A stretch of DNA of 64,000 bases from Platerodrilus igneus (GCA_036346225.1 JARFIW010000500.1:4526001-4590000), one strand, 5' to 3'. Shown: positions 1 through 11,208, counted from the stretch's first letter. The notes: generated by a model from the sequence alone, not told the origin. Numbers and translations: made by a program.

Positions 1-678
1 ACCGAAATTGAGGTACGTTCTGAATTGATAGAGGAGACACTTGTAACATGCCTTTTTGTCTATATTTTAGCATGTTACATTGTGCTTGGAACTATTAGCA
101 TATAAATGCTTATATCTACATTTAAATATAAAATTACTCTCTTTGTTATATAATATATTTTCTATAAGAATTTATCTCGCACAATCCTGGATTATTAGTT
201 TTAATCCATAAGTTCCTAATTTGTTACATAGTACAAATAATTATATCTATATAAAATTTTCCTATTGGTTATTTCTGAAGTGTTTATTCCAAAAGCACAA
301 CTGGTGTGGTTCTAATTCTGTATTATTGATAATAATTGCTACAGATCGTCCATCCCGAAGATGGCCAAAAATAATTTATTTGAAGTGTCAAATTTTCATT
401 TCTCTTTTGATATCTGATTGCTCATCTAGCACTGTTGGCCATTTTTGATTTGAACTTCTACCTTGCCTCATGTGCTTACCTGTTATGTAAATTTTCTAAT
501 CATAAATCCTAAATTAACATTTAAATATAATTTTAGATGTTTAGTATGAAGGATAAAGAAGTTGTTTATTCATTTAACCCATCAAATAATTATACAGATA
601 GTAAGTTATTAATGGATTAATTTTCCTATGCACCTCGTGTTAAATTTTCACTTTTGTAACACAACTGAATTTTCTAGG

Positions 679-750
679 GTGCTCCGGTTACCTATGCTCC
701 GGTTACCTATGTTCCGATTACCTGTGTTTTGGTTACCGATGTTACGGCGA
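679..750. repeat. Short 15-bp tandem repeat
   Basis: About five imperfect copies of a 15-bp unit of the type CTCCGGTTACCTATG lie head to tail and become more divergent to the right. Because 15 is a multiple of three, the array is open in one frame and gives a leucine/proline/arginine-rich peptide (64-residue frame 628-822). I read that as a by-product of the repeat and not as a gene. Confidence 0.75.
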
Positions 751-1651
751 CTTGTTCTCTCATTCAGATTTCTACATGGAAAAGTTGTTCGTGCATTCGC
801 ACAACCAGATGATGTAAAATAAATACTCTCATAAACAGAATTTTATATTTCGTTTCCTTCTACTTTACATATTGCCGCTCAGTTATTATCTTATTGAAAA
901 ATATCTACAAGTTTAATTTATGGAACAGAAGTCTGTTAAAGACAACATTTGAAGTCGACCGCATGCTGTTTTGTACCTACACTAAGAGATCCACCAATGC
1001 AGGATGTCTCAGTTTCCTGGATATGAAGAATTCCTATAAATTAAGTAACTATTAGTATTAGTTTCAGTTGTTGATACTACAGGTATGAGATTAAAACTTT
1101 TACTTTATCGTTTTTCTGTTAAAATAAAGAGGCCTAACCTCTATTTAAATTTGTCTTTGTCACTACAAATATTTTGTTTTGATTATTAACTACATTTTAC
1201 TTATCTTAAATGATATCAAATATAATTCTCTAATACATAACCTAAAAATAAGTAAACATCTGGAACTTTATGAAGCTTCTTATGGTAAAAGGGTTTATTA
1301 CTTGAACTTTCATTTCATGTGCATTTGTTACATGACATTATTACAATTATGATCACTTTTTGATTTACTACCGCATTAAGTTAAATTTTGAGTTTCTAAA
1401 CAGAGATTATTTATTTTGATTTCTCTATAGAAATTTTTCCGTCTACATTTATTAAATATATGAATTATATCATGTTAAAATATATAGCGATGTCTACAAT
1501 GTCAATGACACAAGCGTATATCTTATACATGCCTTTGAAATTGTAATAACTGAGTATTAATATACATATTTAGTCAAATTTCTTTTATCGTGTTTTAACT
1601 GTTTAACTGTTTTTATATCATCCAGAAAAGAGTAAGGAGCACACTTACTCC

Positions 1652-1714
1652 GATACTGCCGGGTTCTAGCGATCAGTATCTTCGGCAAAGTTGTGTCTTG
1701 AGCAACGAACCCGG
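1652..1714. repeat. Interleaved inverted repeats, possible stem-loop
   Basis: GATACTG at 1652-1658 pairs with CAGTATC at 1674-1680, and CCGGGTTC at 1659-1666 pairs with GAACCCGG at 1707-1714. The two pairs interleave, so both stems together would form a pseudoknot-like fold. The surrounding bases also contain a direct repeat of GAGCACACT (about 1638 and 1716). No known RNA family is recognised. Confidence 0.45.
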
Positions 1715-3295
1715 TGAGCACACTACACCTCAGACTTTTATGGAACGTCGCTCCCGTCGGGAACCGAAGTATTTATCGCATTACGTTAGATTTTAAGGGT
1801 GGTGTGAGTGCTGTGAATTAGGTATCTTCTTAGGCCCCTGCTACTTTGTACTAATGAATCCTTTTTCTTGTTACTATAGCTTTAGGTTGTTGATACTACT
1901 TGTCACATTTCTGTAAACCAGCAGTGTTATCTTATTGCTGAATGAAGCCTAATTTAAGGTTCATATTTCAGGTTTCAACGACTTCACTGCGAAATTTGTA
2001 GAAAATCGCCGTCGACCCCAACGAGGAACCCTATCATATGCTTAAAAGCAAAAGAATGTTTAAAATGATCAAGGAATATTGAACCTACTTTAAACTATCT
2101 CTAAAAATAACGTAAACCGTTATTTGGTTAATTATTGTCTTTCATTATTAAAAATTTGTGTAAGATTATGCCCTTCGTATAACCAAGCTCTAAAGTAAAG
2201 TATGTTTATCTGTAACTAATGGTTCGTTATAATTTTGTCATCAATCCGTAGATTTTTATTTTAAAACACATTGATTGTTTAATTATACCTCAAATTAGCT
2301 CTTTTCTAATCTTAAATATTAAATATGATATATTTTTCTCTTTAGAAAATACAATACATTAATTTTTCTATGAAAATTACCGACATTACAGTGTACGTTT
2401 ATGTTAACCCAAAATGGTAAATCGTCATGTTAATTAAAATCTTAGGTTAGATAAAGTATAATAAACAAGCCTCTTCTGGTTAAGTTTCGCTAGCACGAAA
2501 ACGCCATCTAGTGAGATGTGCGTCCTTGTTTCAGTCGGCGCGGGAAATTTAAAACTGTTTAAATACTGCGGGGTTGCAGATACGTATTTTTGCTAAAATC
2601 TTTTCGTTGTGGAAAGATATGGGAACCTAGCACAATATTTCCCAGGTATGCGTGGCCTAAAACACGAAATATGTATGATGGAGAGCTCACAAGTAAAATT
2701 CTTGTCCGGAAGTAAAATACCCCCTCATTTGGATCCCCGGTAGGGGGTACTTGGGGCTCGTCATCGTAAGAATTTAAAACAACGGTTCGATTTAGTGATA
2801 GAGACTTGGAGTGGAAGGTCATTAATTAGAGTAGATAAGTTCACGAATTTATTAGTCAAAATGAGAAAAGGAAAGCTGGACATTTCAGGTATTGGTGAGG
2901 TGAGATGGCCATATAGTAATAACTTTTGGAAAGATAATTATAGAATAATTACAACTTCTTCAGCTAATGGACAGGCAGGGTTAGGAATAGTGTTAGGTAA
3001 AAGATTAGGACGTAAAGTTAAAGAGTACTTACAATTTAGTGATAGAATAATTATGGTTAGATTGTAAACGAAACCCACAGACAGTGTTTTAGTACAGGTT
3101 TACATGCCAACAACTCTGTACGAGGATGAGGAAGTAGAAAAGGTATACGAGGATATAAATAGTATAGTGAGAAAAGTAAAGGGGTGAGAATTTAATAGCT
3201 ATGGCCGATTTTAATGCGTCAGTAGAAGAAGGTAGTGAGGGAAAAATGATTGGAAAATTTGGGTACGGTAGACGAAATGATAGAGGAGAAAGATT

Positions 3296-4009
3296 CGTAA
3301 GAGTTCGGTTTAGAAAGACAAACATTTTTAGGGGTCGTATATATATTTCGATTCGACTTGGTCCCCTGAGTCTAACGACATACGACTTTTGTTTAGAAAC
3401 GACCCTTAAAAGTTATGGTCAATAAACCAACCAATGTTAAGCTTATGGAATTTTTTTACCAAAAATTGATTTTTCGTAAAACCTAACCCAACCTAACCTA
3501 ACCTAATCTAACGTAACCTAACCAAACCAAACCTAACTTAACGTAACCTAACCAAACCTAACCTAACGTAACCTAACCTAACCTAACCTAACCTAACCTA
3601 ACTAACCCAACCCTAAAAACAACAAAAACAACGAGAGGATCACAATTTTTTATTTACTCAAGAATGTAATTTGAATGAAGCAAAAGAATAAATGTAAAAT
3701 TAATTAAGCACGTGAATCACCATATTCATGGCGAATAGCCTGAAGTAAAGCTTCGAAAGGATCTCTAGCATATTTATAATTCCAGCGGCGTCAGAGGTAT
3801 TCGCATAAGTGATCAGCAAACTGGTCCTCCGGAAATGTCATTTAAAATTTTTCCCATAGACTTAACATGGAACAGTTTATTGACCATAACTTTTTAAGGG
3901 GTCATTTCCTAAACAAAAGTCGTATGTCTTTAAACTCATATGACCAAAACTAATCTAAATATATATACGACTCATAAAAATATTTGTCTTTCTAAACCGA
4001 ACTCCAGCC
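3296..4009. mobile_element. MITE-like element inserted in the LINE
   Basis: Two inverted arms of roughly 125 bp (3301-3425 and 3876-4004) begin with GAGTTCGGTTTAGAAAGACA and are about 85% alike by eye. They flank an AT-rich core containing the CCTAA array. GAAAGATT occurs immediately outside at 3288-3295 and 4010-4017, consistent with an 8-bp target duplication, although five unmatched bases sit between each copy and the arm. Removing the insert and one copy rejoins the LINE endonuclease frame in phase. It has no coding capacity. An 8-bp duplication would suit a hAT-mobilised element, but the terminal bases are too divergent to prove this. Confidence 0.75.
3481..3613. repeat. Degenerate CCTAA (insect telomere-type) array
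   Basis: About 130 bp consist of AACCT/CCTAA pentamers with scattered substitutions (AACGT, AACCAA). Read on the other strand this is TTAGG, the common arthropod telomere unit. It lies inside a short inverted-repeat element, so it is an interstitial array and does not mark a chromosome end. Confidence 0.85.
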
Positions 4010-4890
4010 GAAAGATTAGTTGAGTTTTGCCAGGAACATAGATTGGTAATTGTAAACACCCTATTCGAACAACATGTTAGAAGAAGATAACACTGAAAAG
4101 CGCCAGGTGATAGGGCTAGAGGCCAAATAGATTATATTTTAGTAAACAAAAATTTAAAAACCAACTTAAAAACTGTCGTAGTTATCCAGGGGCTTACATA
4201 GATAGCGCTAACTTAGTTAAAATAAAGTGTAAGCTATAATTCGAAAAATTGAAAAAGGTTAAAGTAGAGGGATGAGATCTAGGTAAGCTTAATGATAGTG
4301 AGGTAAAAGAGGAATATAAACAAGTATTAGATAATAAGATCAAAGAGATAGCTATAGGAGAAAACGTAGAAAATAGATGAAAAGAAATAAAAGGGGCTGT
4401 ACAGACTATAGGTAAGAAAAAATAGAAGCGAAAAAATCCTGGGTAGCAAAGGAAATATTAGTTCTAATAGAGAATATAAGAAATCTTAAACCTTTCAGAG
4501 AATTGGATAGTGAAAGTAAGCAAAAATATAATAGAGTTAGAAATAAGATAGTACATGAGTGTAGAAAAGCTAGAAATAAATGGATGATAGAGAATTGTAA
4601 GAGAATACAAGATGATTTGAGAGTAGCTAAGACAAACAGAGCTTACAGGGAAATTAGAAAGTTTTTCTGGGAAGATAGGAAAAAATAGAATGGTATTAAA
4701 GATGAGAATAATGAGCTTCTAATAAATAACGTTGAGGTAGCAGATAGATGGAAAAGATATTTAGAAGATTTATATAAGGAGACGATATGGATGAGTTAGA
4801 GAACGACCAAGAGAGGATGTAGAAATAGGGTTATAGAGAGGAATTTAATAGAGCTTAAGATAAGCAAACCAGAAACTTACAATGAATCGA

Positions 4891-6026
4891 AGCCCGTGTT
4901 TGCAAACAACCTTGTAGAAAACACATACATAACTGATTGCAATATTTTCGAAAACAAATGTTCTGATAACCAAATACCACATTTTCTATGCTATATCAAA
5001 ATAGAATAGATTTGAAGTATTTAAATTTATATCTAAATATATTAATAAAACCGACTGGGCGATGAGTAAGCAATCGATTTTGTTAATGAATACTTATATG
5101 ACCGTGAAAACAACGCAAGAAATGTAGAATTTATTTACGTACGAAAAAAATATTTACATGCGGGGTCGGCACGTAACAATATGTTAACGAAATCACTGAA
5201 CGTTACAAAATGTTTTTCTATAAACCAATTGATTACATTAGTATACTCATTAATCACTACTTATCTTGTATTTACTGAAATTAACTTAAACGTCATTTAT
5301 CGACGATTTAAAAAATATAATTCCGGTTTGCATTTTATAGCACAATTAAAAAATAACAAATTAAAAAATAATTTCCACTGTTGGTCTCTTCTATACATTA
5401 TTTACATGTTATGAGGTAACAAATATCAACTCAAACATATTCTGAGTGTTCCAAAATAGTAATTCTAGATGTAAATGAATGCAGTAAAGCCAGCAGAATT
5501 AAACTGTGCGAATACAGCAATCCGAGCATAAAAAGGTCTTTTAGAATAAAGAGTGAATAAATAAACGACGTAGGGTTGTTGTCTTCAAAGAGAATTTAAA
5601 TCAGATATTCGGGGTTTTGGATACCATTATATAAAAGCATTTTCTGAAATTTCCTACGCTGTAATTTGTTTGAAAGTCAGGCATATAAGTATATATTACA
5701 GTAATATTGGGCTTACTTGGATAGATCAACGCAACTGAATCGAAGTGAAACCGAACTTTGATAGATGAAAACCTATAACACTTTTAAACTTTGACGGTGA
5801 TTAGGACCGTAGTCTGAAAAGGATCACCAAGATAAACTCAAAATTTTCATCTCGTAAATTAACCATCAACACCAATGATTACCAACGATAACGTTAATTT
5901 AGTAAACGTCCTTTTCAAGGGACTACTAATGGTTTGAATAGCAATTTTAAACAAATTAATTTCAAAATGCTCCTAGTAAAACGAATAAGACCAAAGATGA
6001 GCTCCTACTGAGTTGTTATAGTGGTC
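4891..6026. other. No recognisable gene
   Basis: AT-rich sequence without recognisable protein motifs. On the minus strand, TGTTACGTGCCG ending near 5180 resembles the start of a long terminal repeat, and the same 12 bases occur on the plus strand near 57068. That is too little to call an element. Confidence 0.4.
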
Positions 6027-6029
6027 TTA

Positions 6030-6107
6030 AGGCCATTTGTAACGATGTTCGTTAAATTCTAGCTAGCGGTTAAAGTGACCCATACGTGTCAGAGTTGTTA
6101 CACCGTA
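6030..6107 (+). repeat. Harbinger left terminal inverted repeat
   Basis: Aligned with the reverse complement of 10103-10194, this end shares blocks of the types ATTTG, TAGCTA, GCGGTTAAAG/ACGGTTGAAG and GTGTCAGAGTTGTTACACCGTA. The right arm has a few extra bases in the middle. The match is imperfect but ordered along the whole arm. Confidence 0.6.
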
Positions 6108-6317
6108 GTCCAACCTGCCGTTTATTAAGTTAATTACAGGTTAAACTAATTCGCGGTAAAGGTGCTGTTTTTCTCCTTATTCACTTCAAAAATAACTATT
6201 ATTTGTTTACTTATTGGCTTAATAGGATCGGTTTTTTATAATGGATTTTATTGACATCAAGGAAGGCGATGATACAGAAATAATTGAATTTGTTGTACGA
6301 GGGACACTATTTATGTA

Positions 6318-7472
6318 TTGAGAACTGGCAACACTGGTATTGCCAGGTGAAATCTGAAATTGCCGTCGTAAATGAAGAAATAAAGAGATGACATTTCTGA
6401 GGTTATAAGTACTCAGAACGTTTTGACGTGCGAACACTATTTGTGTTTTATGCAGTGTTTAAAATTTTATTTCAGTCAAAATATGGAATTAACTCTCGAA
6501 AATTTTCGAGCTATGATTTATTATGATCCTTCGACGTGGTCTAACCCAACTAAAATGAACATTTTGCGATGAAGCACTAACCACAGTCACTGCATATCAC
6601 TGGCACACCGAATTCAAACGTGAACGTAGTTCGCTCACGGACAAAGTTAAAGAAGGTCGTCTAAAACGGTCGTTAAGCCGGAAAATATTGATGCTGTGCG
6701 AAAACTAATTGAAGAAGATCGTCATGTGACACATCAAGAAATCGAGAGATGTTTAAGCATTAGTATGACCAGCATACATGAGATTTTGCACAAAAATTTG
6801 TGTGTTCGAAACTGTCTGCGCGTTAGATTCCACATTCGTTGACAGATGCTCAAAACAATGCTTGTGTCGATTGGTGCCGTAAAATGATTTCAAACTACAA
6901 CTGTGGTGCATCTAAAACGGTATACAGTATCGTCACAGGTGACGAGTCGTGGATTTATGCGTATGAGCCAGAAAGAAAAAGCCAGTCGGCAGTTTGGGTG
7001 TTTCAATGTGAAGCAAAGCCAACAAAAGTTGTTCGTTCTTGAAGCGTTAAAAAACAAATGGTGGCGTTTTTCTTCACGAAAACCGGTTCCATGGCAACTG
7101 TGGCTTTCGAAAATCAAGACACCGTTAATTCAGCTGAAGTTTTCGGTAAATTGAGAGAAACCAACCCAAAACAACGAAACATTTTGCATCATGACACTGT
7201 GAGCTAAGTCACATCATATGCAGCAAACGGGTATTTGGACACATAAAAGATCGAATTGATGGCTCATCCGCCTTACAGCACCGACTTGGCACTAAATGAC
7301 TTCTTCTTGTTTTTGTAATTAATGATAAACTGCGTGGGCAACGCAGTTGAGGCCTTCAAAACGCATGTTTTAGAGCTACCATTTTCTGACTGGCCAAAGT
7401 GCTTTGAAGGGTGGTTCAATCGCATGCAAAAGTGTATAGATTTTAAAGGCGATTATTTTGAAAACCCTAGTA
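6318..7472 (+). mobile_element. Mariner (Tc1/mariner) element nested in the Harbinger transposase
   Basis: A 1.15-kb block, the usual mariner length, contains a mariner transposase relic. The left limit is set at a TA (6316-6317) after the Harbinger sequence reading ...LFMY, and the right limit at TA (7473-7474) before GIPRQIYER. With the block and one TA removed, the Harbinger frame runs on in phase. The left end reads TTGAGAACTGGCAACACTGG, but I cannot see a clear inverted partner at the right, so the right end may be eroded and both limits are provisional. Confidence 0.6.
6483..7470 (+). pseudogene. Mariner transposase, multiple frameshifts
   Basis: The expected start MELTLENFRAMIYYD begins at ATG 6483. 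Visible in order are a helix-turn-helix tail (ENIDAVRKLIEEDRHVTHQE, SMTSIHEILHKNL), DAQNNACVDWCRKMI, then the catalytic core with SIVTGDESWIYAYEPE (first aspartate), QSAVWVFQCEAKPTKVVRS, then after a frameshift the EVFGKLRETNPKQRNILHHD region (second aspartate). Last is HPPYSTDLALNDFF, where the canonical SPDLAPND has become STDLALND, and a tail of the form FNRMQKCIDFKGDYFEN. At least four frameshifts or stops are present. It belongs to the mariner D,D34D group, and the subfamily is not assigned. Confidence 0.85.
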
Positions 7473-8699
7473 TATGGTATTCCTCGCCAAATTTATGAAA
7501 GGAACAATTATATTTATGTTGTCTTTCGGTGGAGATTAAAACTCGTGAAGCTGCATTGCACGTATTAGCTAGCTTTAGTTGATCATCGTCTGGAGTATTC
7601 CTACGATGTGTATGTACAAGTACAATAAGTACTGTTTGACAATGCATAGTTAATAAAGAGAAATTATCTTACAGAAACTTGCGTTTCGCCCATAAATCAG
7701 CAGTTATTGATGACCTTACGTCTCTATTCTACAGGAGGTCACCTTCAATCAATTGCAGATTTTAGCAGAAAGCATTTTTCAACTGCTTCAAGAATTGTAC
7801 AAAGAGTTACTGATGATATTGTTAACTTATACCCACGTTTAACAAAACAGAAATTTTATAACGTTACTTCTTTTCCACAAGTAATTGGTGTACTTGATTG
7901 TACTCACATTAAATTGCAATCAGCTGATGTTACTACATAATATGGTTAATATGGCAGTTTCCACTATTATATACATTTTTAAGATGGAGAGAGTGCCGAA
8001 ATACATAGAAATCGAAAGCAATACCTTTCAATCAATACTCCAGCTATATGTGACTCAAGATTGAAGATCTTAAATTTGGTTGCTTGTTGATCCGGATCTG
8101 TCCATGACTCAAATATATTTAACCGTTCGACACTAAAAAGTGAATTTGAAAATAACATGTATCCAAATTGTTTACTCATAGGTAGGAGTTAAAAAGTATT
8201 TAATTAATATTTAACGTTTAAAATTAATTAGCCGATAGTGGATATCCCTGCTTGCCTTATCTATTGATGCCATTATAAAATCCGGTCACGCAGCGAGAAC
8301 AGCTATATAATGAAAGCTGAGTTAAAACTAGGAATTGCATAGAACTTTGCTTTTGAGTCTTAAAAAGCAGGTTTCCTATTTTAGCACATGACTGTCATCT
8401 GAAAACAGATAAGTTTTGTGTATAATAATATCAACAGGAGTTTTACACAATATTGCTTTAGGAATGGGAGACCATCAGCCACCGCCATTGCCTGAACTCG
8501 ATGAACATATTTTGCAGCAACTTATCGACAATGGTCAGGTACCAGATATTGGACTAAGTTTTCTATAAATTTATGCTGGAGAAATAACAAGATCTCAACT
8601 TATCCAAGAATATTTTTCGCAATTGTAATTTAATTTTATATTTGTACATAGAAAAATTAACACATTGGAAATACATAGAGTAACTTGTGTAACAAAAAT

Positions 8700-9895
8700 T
8701 AATATTAGCTAGTACTAAGAAAAGATATAGGAATAACGAAAATTTTGATATTATATAACTGTGCTTGTTTTATTGAAGGATCCAATTCAAAAAGTTGTTG
8801 CGATCTCATTCGATTAATCTTTCTCTCCTCCAGCTCCATTTGAGTTGTTTGAATGCAAAATTCTTCTAGTCTGATATATATTCGGAGTTGTGTTTCTGCC
8901 AATTGTTTTTGGACCTCGCATAAATCTTCATATTTTTTTGAAACACTTCCAGTGGCACTCAATGAAGGGCTTATACGGTCGGACCAAGCTTTCTTTGAAA
9001 CAGGCTTTGGTGATGTACTCGAGTAATTTTCAGATAGTACTTGAATACTTGTTGGTTTAGGCTGTAAAGTAATGACTAAAAACTATTCTATTATTAACAA
9101 AAACATTACCGTTGAAGAACTATTAGTGGTAGATTGGGTGGCATTCGCATTATAAGGATTTGTAAGCTTTTTGTGTATAGGCTTCCTTAAGACACGTGGG
9201 ATCTAAGTAGATCAGCCTTTGCATGTATCTGCAATAACAAATATGTACCTTAACGTCAAATCTATTATAAAAATGCTCACTTCGTTACTATAATAATGAT
9301 TATTCCAAGCAACTGAAGTCTGCTCAATTTCTGCTTGGATTTGCAATTCTTCATCCGAAACCTGATTAAATTGCATTTCATCATTTTCTTGTCTCTACAA
9401 TTAAACAAAAATTAGTTTTTAATTTATTACCTTGGTGACAGAATTAACCTCCGAACTTAACGTATTCTCTGTAAATAGGTTTGAGTGTTCTATTTGTGCA
9501 TCACCAGCCTATGGAAAGCTTTAATTTAAAATTGTCTTTTTGTTGATGATGTACATCGTAAGATCAAGTAGCGGGTCCATTGTTGGGGTTTTACTGGGCC
9601 TCCCTCCACTTCCACATATATTTTCTTTTTCAATAGCTGCTTTCTAATGGCAAAGTCGCTTTTCGTTTTTATAGAAGCTTTTTATATTTTGGACGAGGCA
9701 TTATACTGGGTGGTAAAAGTAATCCAAATTTCTCGTTTTTCTCTTCACATCACGGAATCGTTTTTTTTTACATTCAGTAATTGATTTGTAACGAGCTAAT
9801 ATTCTCAATAATTTCATTTTATCTTCAAGAGTGAAATTTGGAATAGGAATTCTTTTTTTGCAACACTCATTATTTAAACGGTTGAAAAATAACAA
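8700..9895 (-). pseudogene. Harbinger accessory protein (Myb/SANT-like), with intron, decayed
   Basis: Reading leftward from ATG 9895, the first exon has RIPIPNFTLEDKMKLLRILA and RYKSITECKKKR, the start of a Myb/SANT-type DNA-binding domain, then YKNEKRLCH, a stop, and GGRPSKTPTMDPLLDLTMYI, a proline/glycine linker typical of these proteins. A short intron with GTAATG..TTACAG borders (9062-9109) joins ...NATQSTTNSSST to PKPTSIQVLSENYSS. The final exon, from about 9061, ends in an 85-residue coiled-coil-like tail (KYEDLCEVQKQLAETQLRIY, MELEERKINRM). In active Harbingers this protein helps carry the transposase to the nucleus and to DNA. It is convergent with the transposase gene. Internal stops in the SANT exon indicate decay. 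Confidence 0.65.
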
Positions 9896-10102
9896 ACTTT
9901 ATTTAATGAAATTATCCAGGCACACACGCGAGTTGGTTGACTGTCAAAAAAGACGTTTGCACGTTTTTTAAAATGTCATTCATTTATAAAGTGGTCTGAT
10001 AAATATTCTCTGCAATTATTCTAGTGAAATATCAAAACTCTCTAAATGTATGCGATATTGCCACATTCATCTGTTGTTTAATTAACCGGAACCTAAATGT
10101 GT

Positions 10103-10194
10103 TACAGTGCAATAACACTTGACATAAACCAGCGCCTGACTTCAACCGTCGGTTAGCTAACCCTCAAACTAACAGGTAGTGGTGCAAATAACCC
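10103..10194 (-). repeat. Harbinger right terminal inverted repeat
   Basis: Reverse-complement partner of the left arm. It ends at 10194, directly before TTA (10195-10197), which repeats the TTA before the left arm. Confidence 0.6.
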
Positions 10195-10829
10195 TTAGGG
10201 TCTCATTCCTAGACGGCTACAAACTAGATATTGATTCGATTGCCACTATAGCAAGGAATTTTTCCACTGAAAGTTCTTGCCTATCTCTGGGAGTGTTCTT
10301 GTATGTTAGATGGAGGCCACATGAGCGTAAGAGTTCGTCTCCCGCCGTGTCTAATAAAAAATATTACTAAAGCTAGTTCGGGTAATCCAGATAATAAGTT
10401 GAACAAGTTACAGAACCTTGCAATTTATTAGACTGATTTTTCGGAACTAGGATATTTCAGTCGGACTAAGAGGAATGTAACAACTAGATTAAGACTCAAA
10501 TTGCTTAATTCAAATATTGTAAAAATAGAAGAGCTCAAGTTTCCAATCATATTTTTGAAACTTGCCAATTTCAGAGACGTACATACAGGGGTTCTAGTGT
10601 TTCAACCACTCATTGGGAAACCAACTTACACTCGATAAAAGTCAAAAGGGCACTAGATAGTAATTCGAAAAAAAATATATTAGTTGCACCACGTTCCAAT
10701 AGAAAAAATATGTCTTTGCAAAATTTTGATTTCTATAAGAGTTTTCGAGTGAGAGAGAGGCCTTGGTATAAAATTTCCAATTTTATATTAAAATTTTTCT
10801 AAGTCGGAACTACTAAAAATTTTACCAAG
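10195..10829. other. No recognisable gene
   Basis: Nothing with protein similarity is seen. The 63-residue frame at 10179-10370 straddles the Harbinger end and is not credible as a gene. Confidence 0.4.
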
Positions 10830-11060
10830 TCCCAAAATATTCAAAGTCTAAAGTAGTTCCGCAAAATTGTGGAATTTAAAAACATCCATAAACAGATGAA
10901 AACACCGTTTGCGATTTATGCAGATTTCGAGACGGTGCTTAAACCCATCAGCTCTGTTGTTCCAGACACCTCAACTTCATTCAATAATAATGTGCAGGAG
11001 CATACCCCTTATAGCTTCGCATACTACATTAAGTGCAGCTATGATGACAGGACATATGTC
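10830..11060 (+). pseudogene. DNA polymerase B fragment (exonuclease motif), Polinton-like
   Basis: The frame starting at 10869 reads EFKNIHKQMKTPFAIYADFE and then HTPYSFAYYIKCSYDDRTY. PFAIYADFE is the first exonuclease motif (catalytic D and E) of the protein-primed family-B DNA polymerases of Polinton/Maverick and adintovirus-like elements. The preceding IVEFKNIHKQ block is the usual lead-in in insect copies. A stop (TAG near 10851) lies upstream and the match ends at about 11050, where palindromic and ATATGTCGG-type repeats take over. The rest of the gene (palm, thumb) is not next to it. This is a relic of roughly 75 residues. Confidence 0.75.
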
Positions 11061-11120
11061 GGACATATGTTGGACACCGCCATATCGCTTACATTCTATT
11101 ATTTAGGAACAGTTTTTGCT

Positions 11121-11190
11121 ATCCGACCTAGGTCGGATTAAATCCGACCTAGATCGAATAGGTCGGATTTAATTCGACCTAGGTCGGACT
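11121..11190. repeat. Palindromic block of TCCGACCTAGG type
   Basis: TCCGACCTAGGTCGGA at 11122-11137 is a perfect 16-bp palindrome. The arm 11121-11152 is also repeated inverted at 11159-11189 with few changes, so the block could fold into a long hairpin or a four-arm structure. Confidence 0.8.
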
Positions 11191-11208
11191 GGGCAGGGGT
11201 GCGCATCG

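Larger units (their letters stand above)
1..2789. other. AT-rich stretch with no recognisable gene
   Basis: I find no reading frame with recognisable protein motifs here on either strand. The open frames are short and of low complexity, for example the 75-residue frame at 221-448 and the 87-residue minus-strand frame at 2559-2822. The only structured parts are a 15-bp tandem repeat near 680-750 and a cluster of inverted repeats near 1650-1715. The last 200 bases before 2790 may be 5' sequence of the LINE that follows, but nothing in them proves it. Confidence 0.5.
2790..4890 (+). pseudogene. RTE-type LINE fragment: endonuclease and pre-RT linker, broken
   Basis: The translation from 2795 matches the apurinic-type (EEP) endonuclease of RTE/BovB-like LINEs, the family from which the host name craniofacial development protein 2 was taken. 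Visible pieces are ETWSGRSLIRVDKF (normally TWNVRSL), DISGIGEVRW, SDRIIMVRL, then after a stop VQVYMPTTLYEDEEVE and ADFNASVEEG (the GDFNA region), then GYGRRNDRGERF. The frame is cut at 3295 by a MITE and resumes at 4010 with RLVEFCQEHRL. A 61-residue frame at 4503-4688 and the following text are the lysine/arginine-rich linker (RAYREIRKFFWE, VADRWKRYLEDLY). No reverse transcriptase follows, so this is a 3'-truncated copy with several stops and frameshifts. The family call is strong and the exact clade less so. Confidence 0.8.
6241..8628 (+). pseudogene. HARBI1-like Harbinger transposase, interrupted and degraded
   Basis: A plausible first exon starts at ATG 6241 (MDFIDIKEGDD) and runs to the mariner insertion at 6317. 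Past it the frame continues with GIPRQIYERNNYIY and TREAALHVLA, then the core block at 7707-7940: LRLYSTGGHLQSIADF, STASRIVQRV, FPQVIGVLDCTHIKLQSA, which is the DDE nuclease entry region with the DCTHI aspartate. After a short break (7941-7984, possibly an intron) come ESAEIHRNRKQYLSIN and RLKILNLVAC, then SGSVHDSNIF carrying the second-aspartate region and LKSEFENNMYPN. The end has GVLHNIALGMGDHQPPPLPE, LDEHILQQLIDNGQVPDI and a final YFSQL stop at 8626. Several in-frame stops, including a TGA in the AC(R)SGSVHDS region, show that it is dead. Confidence 0.8.
6030..10194. mobile_element. PIF/Harbinger DNA transposon with a nested mariner
   Basis: Divergent terminal inverted repeats (6030-6107 and 10103-10194) enclose a HARBI1-like transposase on the plus strand and a Myb/SANT-like accessory gene on the minus strand, the standard two-gene layout of animal Harbinger elements. 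TTA occurs just outside both ends (6027-6029 and 10195-10197), matching the 3-bp TWA duplication typical of this superfamily. The first ten bases are AGGCCATTTG at the left and GGGTTATTTG at the right (read inward), 7 of 10 matching. Both genes are damaged, so the copy is inactive. Total length is 4165 bp, of which about 1155 bp is the nested mariner. Confidence 0.75.

Noticed and set aside
1640..1740. Possible tRNA (GGTTC-like word at 1663)
   Set aside because: No acceptor stem, anticodon arm spacing or GGTTCGANNCC box; the pairing found does not fit a cloverleaf.
2559..2822. 87-residue minus-strand frame
   Set aside because: Overlaps the 5' side of the LINE fragment on the other strand and has no recognisable feature.
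5140..5185. TGTTACGTGCCG as an LTR start shared with 57068 and with the TGTTACG LTR at 33416
   Set aside because: Only 7-12 bases shared, no LTR ends, no duplication, no internal genes.
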